A model generated the notes under the pieces. That model searched no databases. It saw only the letters and a list, made by a program, of their open reading frames with translations, and was not told where the DNA came from. Positions 42,091 to 50,406 of a stretch of DNA of 64,000 bases are shown piece by piece. The stretch's first letter is position 1. Each line of letters opens with the position of its first letter. A program made the translations under genes and the position numbers. Source of the stretch: Acerihabitans sp035013185 (GTDB taxonomy: Bacteria; Pseudomonadota; Gammaproteobacteria; Enterobacterales; Enterobacteriaceae); NCBI RefSeq assembly GCF_035013185.1, contig NZ_JAYGJO010000018.1, positions 41,648-105,647 of the forward strand. The letters are read 5' to 3'.

Positions 42091-42917
42091 CAGGCGTCCT
42101 CCACCCGTGCGTGCAAGGGGTTTAACACCTTGTGTAAAAACTGCTGGGCGCGCGGGTGAGTGGGGGCGGTAAAAAATGTCTCCGGGGTGGCTTGTTCTAA
42201 TATGGCGCCGCCATCCATAAAAACCACCCGATCGGCGATCTCGCGTGCAAAGCTCATCTCATGGGTGACCACGATCATCGTGATACCGCTGTGTGCCAGT
42301 TCCTGCATGACCTGCAATACCTCACCGATCATTTCCGGGTCCAGGGCTGACGTCGGTTCATCAAACAAAATCAAACTCGGGTCGGTCGCCAGAGCGCGAG
42401 CAATGGCTACGCGCTGCTGCTGTCCGCCCGAGAGCTGAACCGGATAAAAGGATGCTTTATCACCCAATCCGACCCGTTTGAGTAAGCTCAGTGCTTTGGC
42501 ATGGGCTTTACCCTGCGGCCAGCCGTGCACGTTAATCAGCGCCAGGCTGACGTTGTCCAGCGCGCTGAGATGGGCATACAGGTTGAACTGTTGAAAGACA
42601 AAACCGATATGAGTACGCAACTGACGCAGCGCTTTACCCGTCAGCGCCGAGGTGGGTCGCCCATCGATAAAAATCTCACCGCCGCTGATAGGTTCCAATT
42701 GATTGATTAAGCGGATTAAGGTTGATTTCCCTGAGCCAGATGGGCCACAGATGGCCACCACCTCACCGTGTGCGACGCTAAAATCAACCTGATGGATAAC
42801 CTGATGGGGGCCAAACGATTTGTCGACCTGGCGGAATTCAACGGCAGCGACAGCACCTGCACCGCCATCCATCGCGCAGGGGGTGACATGGTCAGAATTG
42901 TGATCTTGGGATTGCAT
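42090..42917 (-). CDS. Polar amino-acid ABC transporter ATPase (GltL-like)
   Basis: 275-residue ATPase. Walker A GPSGSGKSTLIRLINQLE, Q-loop FVFQQFNLYAHLSALDNV, signature LSGGQQQRVAIARALATDP, Walker B LILFDEPTSALDPEMIGEVL and switch VVTHEMSFAREIADRV are all present, diagnostic of amino-acid importers. The first 25 residues (to VAAVEFRQV) are an unusual polar extension rich in Asp and Ala. It follows the binding-protein gene after 3 bases. Confidence 0.9.
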   Translation of the reverse strand: MQSQDHNSDHVTPCAMDGGAGAVAAVEFRQVDKSFGPHQVIHQVDFSVAHGEVVAICGPSGSGKSTLIRLINQLEPISGGEIFIDGRPTSALTGKALRQLRTHIGFVFQQFNLYAHLSALDNVSLALINVHGWPQGKAHAKALSLLKRVGLGDKASFYPVQLSGGQQQRVAIARALATDPSLILFDEPTSALDPEMIGEVLQVMQELAHSGITMIVVTHEMSFAREIADRVVFMDGGAILEQATPETFFTAPTHPRAQQFLHKVLNPLHARVEDA

Positions 42918-42920
42918 TAA

Positions 42921-43760
42921 TTAAACCTGGTTATTAACGGTAATTTCAAACAAACGCGGCTGGGGGGATGCCGTCTGCGGTCCGAACCAATGATGATAAA
43001 TAGCGCTCGCTTGGCCGTTTTTTTCCAACTGCAGCAGTTGATTGTTAACGAAGGACAGTAAGGTGGTTTCGCCCTTTTTTACCCCAACGCCGATCGCTTC
43101 TTTAGTTAATAATTCTGGCAAGACTTTATAGTGGGTTTTATCCGGTGCGCTGTTAAGTAAGCCAGCCAGAATAGTGCAGTCTTGGGTGATCGCCTGAACG
43201 TTGCCATTGCGTAGGGCCGATAGCGCCAGGGGAATATCGTCATACGCCAGTACCCGGGAATCAGGAAACCGGTGATGTAGCTCTTGTTCGCCGGTCGTGC
43301 CCTTCACTGCGCCGATGCGGGCATGGGCATAATCGACGAGTTTATCGGGCGATTTAACCGGTACCAAAAACTGTTGCCCGGTCACGAAATACGGTACCGA
43401 GAAGTCAATGACCTGCGCCCGCTCCGGTGTAATAGTGATATCCGCCACAATAAGGTCGACCTTACCTGATTGCAGCAATGGAATGCGGTTGGCGGGGTTC
43501 GTCGATACCAGTTCCAATTTCACCCCCAGTGCATCGGCCAGAGCGTTGGCAAAATCAACGTCATAACCGACGATATTGTGGTTTTTTGCGTCAACCGAAC
43601 CAAATGGCGGATTGGAATCGAAAGTCGCGACACGGATAACGCCCGCATGCTTAATATCGTCCAACCGATCGGCATGGGCTGCCTCACTGGCAATGCCGGT
43701 CAGCGCCGATAGCATGAAGATCGATAAAATGGAAGTGTGCTTATTGTTTAATACTTTCAT
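42921..43760 (-). CDS. Polar amino-acid periplasmic binding protein (GltI-like)
   Basis: 279 residues with signal peptide about 1-30 (SILSIFMLSALTGIASEAAHA). SBP_bac_3 domain: IRVATFDSNPPFGSVD, IVGYDVDFANALADALGV, DLIVADITITPERAQVIDFS, TTGEQELHHRF. The acidic/polar ligand pocket is in keeping with glutamate/aspartate but not proven. GGGCGAAA precedes the ATG. First gene of a complete four-gene ABC importer ending at 40595. Confidence 0.88.
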   Translation of the reverse strand: MKVLNNKHTSILSIFMLSALTGIASEAAHADRLDDIKHAGVIRVATFDSNPPFGSVDAKNHNIVGYDVDFANALADALGVKLELVSTNPANRIPLLQSGKVDLIVADITITPERAQVIDFSVPYFVTGQQFLVPVKSPDKLVDYAHARIGAVKGTTGEQELHHRFPDSRVLAYDDIPLALSALRNGNVQAITQDCTILAGLLNSAPDKTHYKVLPELLTKEAIGVGVKKGETTLLSFVNNQLLQLEKNGQASAIYHHWFGPQTASPQPRLFEITVNNQV

Positions 43761-43950
43761 ATTTCGCCCAACATTAATTATATAATTAGGTAACTAGTTC
43801 AATAGCTTACCCATTGACGTTAGCATTATGCGGGGGAATATTACATAGGCATGAAGAATTAACTACTGTAAAAAAAGCATATGTTTATCACTGCTAAGTA
43901 TAAGAACAGCCTATGGCCTCGAGCCGGTCAAAACGGCATCTTGCGTTGCC

Positions 43951-43989
43951 GACCCCGACCCGACTCCGGATCAGAACCGGGTCGGGGTC
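43951..43989. terminator. Long GC-rich stem-loop downstream of opgB
   Basis: GACCCCGACCCG (43951-43962) pairs perfectly over 12 bases with CGGGTCGGGGTC (43978-43989). Flanking TGCGTT/AACGCA extend the stem by six pairs past a 3-base bulge. It lies 67 bases after the opgB stop and 190 bases upstream of the ABC operon, so it probably ends opgB transcription; there is no T-run. Confidence 0.5.
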
Positions 43990-44056
43990 AACGCAGCGTA
44001 TCATTTTGCAGCATCATTAACCGGCCCGAAAATAATATTTGGACAGTCAATTGCCA

Positions 44057-45928
44057 TCAGTGGGGTGCTGGTTCGGGTAAATTTAACCTGCCGACGGTTT
44101 GTTCAAACAGTGCTTCGTCGCCTTGCGGCAGTGTGTTGGATGATACTTGGCCATGATATATGTCACTGTCGATTTTAATGATCTGCGGCTGCGTACTGAG
44201 ATTACCGATGGCGACGCAGTAGTTGGTGATCCGACTGAGCGACGCATCCCACACATCGGCCATTTTATTACAGTCATCGATCCACAAAAATTTGTCCTTG
44301 GCACTTAACTTGGCCAATTGCTGCTTTAACGGTACGGATAAATAGACATCAAACATAGGTTGAACAGCATTGCTGTCGATTTTAAGGATCAGCGGAATCT
44401 TGAATTTAACCCCGGAAAATCCAATGGTTTTATCATTAATATCGACTTGGTATTTTTTTATCTTGGTCGGAAAATTCCATAACCTGATGATATCCGGTAT
44501 CCAAGAATTAATTTTATCATCGATATTGGGTAAAGCAACTGACAACGACGTGGTAGACAAACTGCTGCGGCCTAATCCTAACATGTTATCGCCTCCCAAC
44601 ATATCCAATACGGTGGCGCCATTATCCAGCGTGCTGCGCCTGACATTATTCACCAGCCGATCTTGTCCGTCGCCACGAATAACAAAAAATAGACCCTTAC
44701 GATCCTGTTTGTTCAATATGCCGTAGGCTGTATTATTCATGGCCAAATGATCGGACGATACGACAATAATCGTGTTTTTAAAATACTCGGATTGCCTGAT
44801 TTTTTGGATAAGTTTGGCGATATGTTCTTGGCTACAGGAGACGGCGCTTAACGATCTATTCTCCTCATTATTATAACGATAGGTGCGGTTTACGCAGGAT
44901 TGGGAAAGATACCCGTCGGGATGGTGTGTGTCAACAGTCAGGGCAAACAACGCAAATCGCTGATTATTTTGCGATAACTCAACAAATTTATCATAAACCA
45001 CATCAAGCAGGGTATCATCATACCAGCCCCATTCGTTTCGATAATCAGGGTCCTTAACGACGTCCTTTAATTCGTTCAGTCCATACAGATGTTCAAAACC
45101 ATGGGATTTTAAAAACAGTCCTTTGCCTGCAAAAGCCAGATCGGCACCTTGGTAAAAATAGTTGGTATAACCGGCGTCATGTAAAATATCGCCGAGACAA
45201 ATATTTTGTGGATAAAATGTGGATACTGAGCTTGATGCGTTACCGTCAAAGGGGGCGAATAAAGGAATGCCACATTGGGAAGCCACCATCCCGGCAATGG
45301 TGTAGCCGGTGCCCGGTAATTGAATGGTATTGCTAAAATCAATTGAATTTTCTTTCTGGCTATTGAGTTCATTGATTAAACCAGGAAAAACATCTTGATT
45401 AAAATAGGTTCTTTCAAGGCTTTCAGCATAGATATAAATTAAATTGGGTTTTTCCCCTGACAGCAGTTTATTTGGGATTTTGTAATAACGACTAAAATCT
45501 GTGCTGCCGCTCGCTAACTGGGATCTAATCAGACCAGCGATCTCTGCGCTAGCCGGTGTTGTTGTTACTGCAGCAATGGCCATGACTAGTGCCATCAGTC
45601 CGTACGACGTTTGTCCGCCGCCCTGTTTTTTGGACAACAGCAGCCACGACATCAGGGAAAATACCAACACCGACGTCAGCAAAAATCCGGCAAACGGCAT
45701 AATATATTTGCTCAACCCGGCACCGGTTAAACTACTACTGATAGTATATAGCACAGAATCATTGATACCTGCTCCGGTAAAATAATTACTGGCCGCCCTA
45801 ATCAGGTTGAGCAAAATATAGATGCCTAAAAAAAATAATACCAATATAAAAAAATATGTATTACGTTTAGCTTTGACTGAATAAATAATAACAGAGGCTA
45901 AAAATAAACCTATAGATAGGGTTTCCAT
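44057..45928 (-). CDS. opgB: Phosphoglycerol transferase I OpgB, short C-terminus
   Basis: Inner-membrane enzyme that moves phosphoglycerol from phosphatidylglycerol to osmoregulated periplasmic glucans. Helices at about 4-19, 25-47 and 78-98, then a periplasmic alkaline-phosphatase-type domain: YIYAESLERTYF, LPGTGYTIAGMVASQCG, FALTVDTHHPDGYLS, VVSSDHLAMNN. Strong match to E. coli OpgB up to about its residue 620. E. coli OpgB is about 763 residues; this protein has 623, so the last roughly 140 residues are missing, replaced by a short tail FEQTVGRLNLPEPAPH. The catalytic domain is whole, so it may still work. Five ERIC-like elements lie just upstream. Confidence 0.88.
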   Translation of the reverse strand: METLSIGLFLASVIIYSVKAKRNTYFFILVLFFLGIYILLNLIRAASNYFTGAGINDSVLYTISSSLTGAGLSKYIMPFAGFLLTSVLVFSLMSWLLLSKKQGGGQTSYGLMALVMAIAAVTTTPASAEIAGLIRSQLASGSTDFSRYYKIPNKLLSGEKPNLIYIYAESLERTYFNQDVFPGLINELNSQKENSIDFSNTIQLPGTGYTIAGMVASQCGIPLFAPFDGNASSSVSTFYPQNICLGDILHDAGYTNYFYQGADLAFAGKGLFLKSHGFEHLYGLNELKDVVKDPDYRNEWGWYDDTLLDVVYDKFVELSQNNQRFALFALTVDTHHPDGYLSQSCVNRTYRYNNEENRSLSAVSCSQEHIAKLIQKIRQSEYFKNTIIVVSSDHLAMNNTAYGILNKQDRKGLFFVIRGDGQDRLVNNVRRSTLDNGATVLDMLGGDNMLGLGRSSLSTTSLSVALPNIDDKINSWIPDIIRLWNFPTKIKKYQVDINDKTIGFSGVKFKIPLILKIDSNAVQPMFDVYLSVPLKQQLAKLSAKDKFLWIDDCNKMADVWDASLSRITNYCVAIGNLSTQPQIIKIDSDIYHGQVSSNTLPQGDEALFEQTVGRLNLPEPAPH

Positions 45929-45960
45929 AGGTAAGTTACCTCCTTTACCAAACTAATAAA

Positions 45961-46553
45961 ATACCCGTCATCTTTCACGCTGCCGGTGTGTTGGCTGCAT
46001 TCTTTCACCCGAATCATTTACCAATAGTAAACTCATCGGGTTCTCTCATTTGCCGCCGGCCTGCCACGCGAAATCTATTGGGTATACCCGTCATCTTTCA
46101 CGCTGCAGGTGTGTTGGCTGCATTCTTTCACCCGAATCATTTACCAATAGTAAACTCATCGGGTTCTCTCATTTGCCGCCGGCCTGCCACGCGAAATCTA
46201 TTGGGTATACCCGTCATCTTTCACGCTGCAGGTGTGTTGGCTGCATTCTTTCACCCGAATCATTTACCAATAGTAAACTCATCGGGTTCTCTCATTTGCC
46301 GCCTGCCTGCCACGCGAAATCTATTGGGTATACCCGTCATCTTTCACGCTGCAGGTGTGTTGGCTGCATTCTTTCACCCGAATCACTTACCAACAGTAAA
46401 CTCATCGGGTTCTCTCATTTGCCGCCGGCCTGCCACGCGAAATCTATTGGGTATACCCGTCATCTTTCACGCTGCAGGTGTGTTGGCTGCATTCTTTCAC
46501 CCGAATCACTTACCAACAGTAAACTCATCGGGTTCTCTCATTTGCCGCCGGCC
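45961..46553. repeat. Five tandem 123-bp ERIC-like palindromic elements
   Basis: Copies start at 45961, 46084, 46207, 46330 and 46453; the last diverges after about 46553. Each unit is itself palindromic: ends TATACCC/GGGTATA, and a core ACCCGAATCATTTAC ... GTAAACTCATCGGGT. The reverse-strand core matches the ERIC/IRU centre (GAGCTTAC...GTAAGTGACTGGGGTGAG). Copies differ by only a few bases: copies 4-5 share CACTTACCAACAG in place of CATTTACCAATAG. 123 is a multiple of three, so two plus-strand frames stay open (for example 45988-46611), but they lack a ribosome site and are not credible genes. Confidence 0.85.
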
Positions 46554-47040
46554 TACGGCAACTTATAGCAATTTATTGAGGACGGCGCGAGAGATTATTA
46601 CAGTATTGTGACAGAAGGGATAGATAAGCACCCTCGTCGGGCCAATCACCATGATTCGCGCTGCATTTCCGCCCAAGGTGGAACTAACGCATGAGGTTTT
46701 AAGCCGCTAACGAGATTTGCAAATAATCAGAGAAATGTCGTTTGAGGAGTATTTTTGTGCTTTTTTTTTTGCTAAAACTGAGTGGTGTGTTGTTCACTAT
46801 TTGAGCAGTGACGACTTCGGTATAGTGTAGGATAATTCAGAGGGCAAGATCTTTTATTTTCAAGCTCCAAAAAAATCATGCAACTAACTGTCGTCAACGC
46901 ACCGATAAAATTATTCAACGTGCCGGTAAAAATCGATTTCCGACATTTTAACGCGGGTAATGAGCGGGTTACGGAGAAAAACAAATCGGGCCGGCAATGA
47001 CCGGCCCATACCCTGGTGTTTGTTCTGTTCTTGTTATTTG
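46554..47040. other. Intergenic region with a possible 40-residue ORF and hairpin
   Basis: About 490 bases. A plus-strand frame at 46878-47000 encodes MQLTVVNAPIKLFNVPVKID then FRHFNAGNERV...SGRQ, with no strong ribosome site. Its stop lies inside a hairpin, GGGCCGG (46988-46994) / CCGGCCC (47001-47007), followed on the minus strand by GATTTGTTTTT. No product is recognised. Confidence 0.3.
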
Positions 47041-47084
47041 TGTTTAGTAACTCTAAACAACTACGATGTTAAGTGATGCTAAAC
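47041..47084. promoter_or_regulatory. Two operator-like inverted repeats before the XRE gene
   Basis: TGTTTAG-TAACT-CTAAACA (47041-47059) is a perfect 7-base inverted repeat with a 5-base gap. GTTAAG-TGATG-CTAAAC (47068-47084) is a near copy, 26 bases centre to centre. They end 33 bases upstream of the XRE gene, as expected for paired autoregulatory sites. Confidence 0.6.
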
Positions 47085-47117
47085 AGAATAACAAGTTAAC
47101 ATTAATAATGTATTGAG

Positions 47118-47387
47118 ATGATTTCTAAACGCCTGAAAGAGGCCCGGAATCGGGCAAAACTGACTCAGGAGAAACTGGCGGTCATGGCTGGTATCGACGA
47201 ATCGACCGCTCGTTCCAGAATCAGTCAGTATGAGAACGGTATCTACCGTCCTAATTTTGAAACCTGCTGTGCGTTCGCCAAAATACTGAACGTTCCAGAG
47301 TGCTATTTCTACACCGTTGATGACGATTTTGCCCTCGCGTTATTGCAACTGTATAGCCTCTATAAAACACAGCATCACATTGAGTGA
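47118..47387 (+). CDS. XRE-family helix-turn-helix regulator
   Basis: 89-residue DNA-binding protein. The HTH_3 domain covers about residues 4-64: RLKEARNRAKLTQEKLAVMA, GIDESTARSRISQYENG, PNFETCCAFAKILNVPECYF. The tail YTVDDDFALALLQLYSLYK is typical of small prophage-derived Cro/CI-like regulators in enterobacteria. Paired inverted repeats at 47041-47084 suggest it controls its own promoter. No other phage genes are adjacent, so it is either a stand-alone regulator or a phage leftover. Confidence 0.85.
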   Translation: MISKRLKEARNRAKLTQEKLAVMAGIDESTARSRISQYENGIYRPNFETCCAFAKILNVPECYFYTVDDDFALALLQLYSLYKTQHHIE

Positions 47388-47558
47388 TCCCTGTTTTGCT
47401 GCGCGACGGTTCGGTTGCTGAATTTGAGCCGTGTGTAGATCCGCGTCGGTCATATTTTCCCTCTTCTATTTGTGATTTTTTTATCCCCCTGCCTGGCCTA
47501 AGGCGTTGAACCCTTTTGATTGCTTTTGAAAGCATTTCTTGTAACATTAATTAATAAA

Positions 47559-47577
47559 GATAATAATTCTCATTCCT
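47559..47577. promoter_or_regulatory. Fur-like box before the receptor pseudogene
   Basis: GATAATAATTCTCATTCCT matches the 19-base Fur consensus GATAATGATAATCATTATC at 13 positions, including GATAAT and TCATT. It lies 104 bases before the receptor ATG, consistent with past iron control of that gene. Confidence 0.6.
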
Positions 47578-47680
47578 ATTAAGCTTTTATGTAACCGGAT
47601 TTGTCTCTTTCCCGCCACCACGCTGACGTTTTTCCGCTGAAGCTGGCGGGTGTTATCTCAATACCAATGGAAAGGAAAAC

Positions 47681-48368
47681 ATGAGCAGGTTTTTTAGCTG
47701 CCAGCGTCCCGCTCTGCTGTGTTCGCTGGCATTGACCGCACCGTTGTTCACTCACGCTGAAGATACTCTAGTGGTTAGTGCCACCAAACCTACGGACAAT
47801 GCCGACTCACTGACCCAGGGTTATATGGCGACCACCAGCCGTGGCGCGACTAAAACCGATAAGCCGTTACTGACCACGGGTCAGTCGGTCTCGGTGATTA
47901 CACAACGTCAAATGGATGATCAAGGTGCCTTGACGGTGAATAGTGCGCTGAACTACACCCCTGGGGTGTTCACCAACTTTGCCGGCGGATGGCAGTCTGT
48001 ACGCCAGCAGTGGCGCCACGTTAAGCCGTGGATTTTTTGACGGGGAAAGCAGCCTTAACTCGTTCAAACGGCGTGAGTAAATCTACGGTTATGCCTTTTT
48101 CCACCAGATTGACGATGTTTGGTCATTTCGGTCCAATGCCAGTTATACCCACTCCGATGTCGACCAGCAGCAGGTTTACCAAATTGGCTGGAATCACGAT
48201 CGCAGTGCATTGAATCGCTATTACAGCGGTGAATCATCTTCTCTGGTCGCCTATGCCATTGATAATCAGCTGGTGGCGGATTTTAACACCGGCGGACTAC
48301 AGCATCGGGTGGTGTTGGGGGGGCTAGCGTTCAGTTGTTGCTACCCTGGGCTACGATTTTTAACCTAA
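47681..48368 (+). pseudogene. foxA: TonB-dependent siderophore receptor remnant (FoxA-like)
   Basis: The first part encodes a signal peptide (cleavage near SLALTAPLFTHA) and plug-domain start: DTLVVSATKPTDN, TTGQSVSVITQRQMDDQG, ALNYTPGVFTNFAGG. A stop at 48038-48040 lies at a run of six T. In the next frame the barrel continues: FDGESSLNSFKRREQIYGYA, DDVWSFRSNASYTHSDVDQQ, VYQIGWNHDRSALNRYYSG, DNQLVADFNTGGLQHRVVLG. This fits ferrioxamine-receptor FoxA. About 200 residues between the two parts and the whole 3' half are deleted, so the gene is dead. A Fur-like box remains upstream. Confidence 0.85.
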
Positions 48369-48438
48369 GGGTGCGCTTAACCAGCCTAGGGTTGCGTCCT
48401 GACCTACAGTTAGTGACGCGACCCTCGATCTGAGATTA

Positions 48439-49773
48439 TTATTCCGGTACTTTTTTCAGCTCTAGCCGCTGAATTTTACCCACCACCAGCAGATAGCAGA
48501 GCATAGACATAATGGCTGAGCAGCCGACAAATATCAGTGCGCTATTGAATGAATGGAGATTTTTAACCAAATAGCCAATGAGTAGCGGTGTGACAATGGA
48601 GGCCACATTACCAAAGACATTAAAGATCGCTCCGCATAAGCCAATCACTTCTTTCGGCGCGGTATCGGCTATTACCGGCCAGCCAAGCGCCCCGAATCCT
48701 TTGCCGAAGAATGCCAATGCCATCAAGGCGACGACCAGTACCGTATCGTTGGTGTAGTTACACAATATCATGCTCGATGCTAGCAGCATGCCAAATACGA
48801 TGGGTGCTTTACGGGCAAAGGTTAAAGAAAAGCCGCGTTTCAACAGAAAATCCGACACCACACCGCCGGATATGCCGCCAACAAACCCGCATAACGCCGG
48901 AATCGAGGCGATAATACCTACCTTTAGGATGCTCATTCCCTTTTCCTGTACTAAATAAATCGGAAACCAGGTCAGGAAGAACCAGGTAATGGTGTTAAGG
49001 AAATATTGCCCGAAAAAGATGCCCAGCATCATACGACTGGTGAGTAATTGTTTAACATAGTTCCATTTTGGACCGCTCTTGGTACTCTTTTTTTGGTCCA
49101 TATTTACCACTCCGCCACCTTGTTCGATGTAATCAAGCTCGGCTCGATTGACATACGGCGATTCAAATGGGTTGTGGACGAATTTAATCCATAGAAAGGT
49201 GAGTACAAAACCGATGATACCCATGACCGTAAAAACATGTTTCCAGCTCCAGGCATAGACCAGCCAGCCGAGGAACGGAGAGAACAACGCGAGGGAGAAG
49301 TATTGTGCAGCGTTAAAAATCGACGAGGCGGTTGCGCGTTCTTTGGCGGGAAACCAGGCCGCGACGATACGCGCATTGGCGGGGAAGGCCGGCGCCTCGG
49401 CAAAACCCAGCAAAAATTGCAGCATGAACAGCGATAAAATTGCCATGGGAATGGATAGCACACCGACAAAACCCTGTAGCAAGGTGAATAGCGACCAGAA
49501 AAACAGACTGTAACTGTAGACTTTGACCGATCCGAATTTGTCCAACAACCAGCCGCCAGGAACTTGCATCAGTAAATAGGCAATGCCGAATGCCGAGAAA
49601 ATTTGCCCGAGGTTCACCACGTCTAACCCTAAGTCGTGGGAGACGGCCACGCCGGCGATGGATAACGTGACTCGGTCGGCATAGTTTACGGCTGTGATAA
49701 TAAAAATAAATAGCAGAACAAGGTAACGAACGTGTGTTCTACCGTTATTCTCCAAAGTGGTTTCAATCGACAT
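48439..49773 (-). CDS. MFS anion:cation symporter, GarP/GudP-like sugar-acid transporter
   Basis: 444-residue, 12-helix major-facilitator protein matching the E. coli GarP/GudP galactarate/glucarate transporters nearly throughout: VNYADRVTLSIAGVAV, LLMQVPGGWLLDKFGSVKVY, GFAEAPAFPANARIVAAWFP, NTITWFFLTWFPIYLVQEKG, KGFGALGWPVIADTAPKE. No glucarate or galactarate catabolic genes lie beside it, so the substrate could be another sugar acid. A CRP-like site TGTGA-N6-TCTCA at 50082-50097 lies about 310 bases upstream. Confidence 0.88.
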   Translation of the reverse strand: MSIETTLENNGRTHVRYLVLLFIFIITAVNYADRVTLSIAGVAVSHDLGLDVVNLGQIFSAFGIAYLLMQVPGGWLLDKFGSVKVYSYSLFFWSLFTLLQGFVGVLSIPMAILSLFMLQFLLGFAEAPAFPANARIVAAWFPAKERATASSIFNAAQYFSLALFSPFLGWLVYAWSWKHVFTVMGIIGFVLTFLWIKFVHNPFESPYVNRAELDYIEQGGGVVNMDQKKSTKSGPKWNYVKQLLTSRMMLGIFFGQYFLNTITWFFLTWFPIYLVQEKGMSILKVGIIASIPALCGFVGGISGGVVSDFLLKRGFSLTFARKAPIVFGMLLASSMILCNYTNDTVLVVALMALAFFGKGFGALGWPVIADTAPKEVIGLCGAIFNVFGNVASIVTPLLIGYLVKNLHSFNSALIFVGCSAIMSMLCYLLVVGKIQRLELKKVPE

Positions 49774-50406
49774 TATGGTTCTCCGCGTTCATGCTATTAG
49801 CCGATGGTTGCTTGCATAGTAAAATAAACTGCGGCAGCCATTGGCCAAAAAAATAGTTTTCAGTAGGAATCTGAAAATTAGGAAAGTTTAAGCAGCGAGA
49901 TATTAGTTACTCGAAAATATCAATCGTCATAAAGATCCGTGATTTGCAGTATAAAAATCACAGCGGGGTAAGTCATTGTGCAAATGACTAATATTAGGTA
50001 TATGAATGAGGATATTTTTGGATGGATGAACGAGAGCGGGAGGAGAGTATGTATTTTGTTTTAGGTATATTTTATCATAATTGTGATTCAAGTCTCATTC
50101 TTTTGGGCTGATGCCCATAAGAAAATGGTTATTTAGTCAATATATTCATATATGCCCAAAAAAGGAGATTGTTATAATGTATAACAAGGTATAACTTTTA
50201 TTTAATAAATTAAATGTATTTATTTAATATTGTCAGAATCCCAGTATTTTCCGATGCCAATAGCCAAAAATCAGCAGCGAGGGGACACTTGCCGTGGTGC
50301 AGCCCCAGGTTACTGGGGCTTGATACGTCTAGGTTATCCCATCTGGGGCGATGGACCCCAGATTGGATACTTGCGTAATCAACCAGGATGAGCACTCAAT
50401 TGCGTA
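49774..50406. other. Intergenic region with two adjacent stem-loops
   Basis: About 630 AT-rich bases. Near the aldehyde dehydrogenase stop are two hairpins: AGCCCCAG (50301-50308) / CTGGGGCT (50313-50320) with a 4-base loop, and ATCTGGGG (50341-50348) / CCCCAGAT (50356-50363) with a 7-base loop. The arms share the CTGGGG core and could also cross-pair. The upstream part should hold the transporter promoter, with a CRP-like site at 50082-50097. No gene is seen. Confidence 0.5.

Noticed and set aside
45961..46553. CRISPR array
   Set aside because: The repeats are 123 bases and directly adjacent, with no unique spacers and no cas genes.
45988..46611. Open plus-strand frames of 172 and 207 codons across the tandem repeats
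   Set aside because: They stay open only because the repeat unit is 123 bases, a multiple of three. There is no ribosome site, and the unit is a palindromic ERIC-like element.
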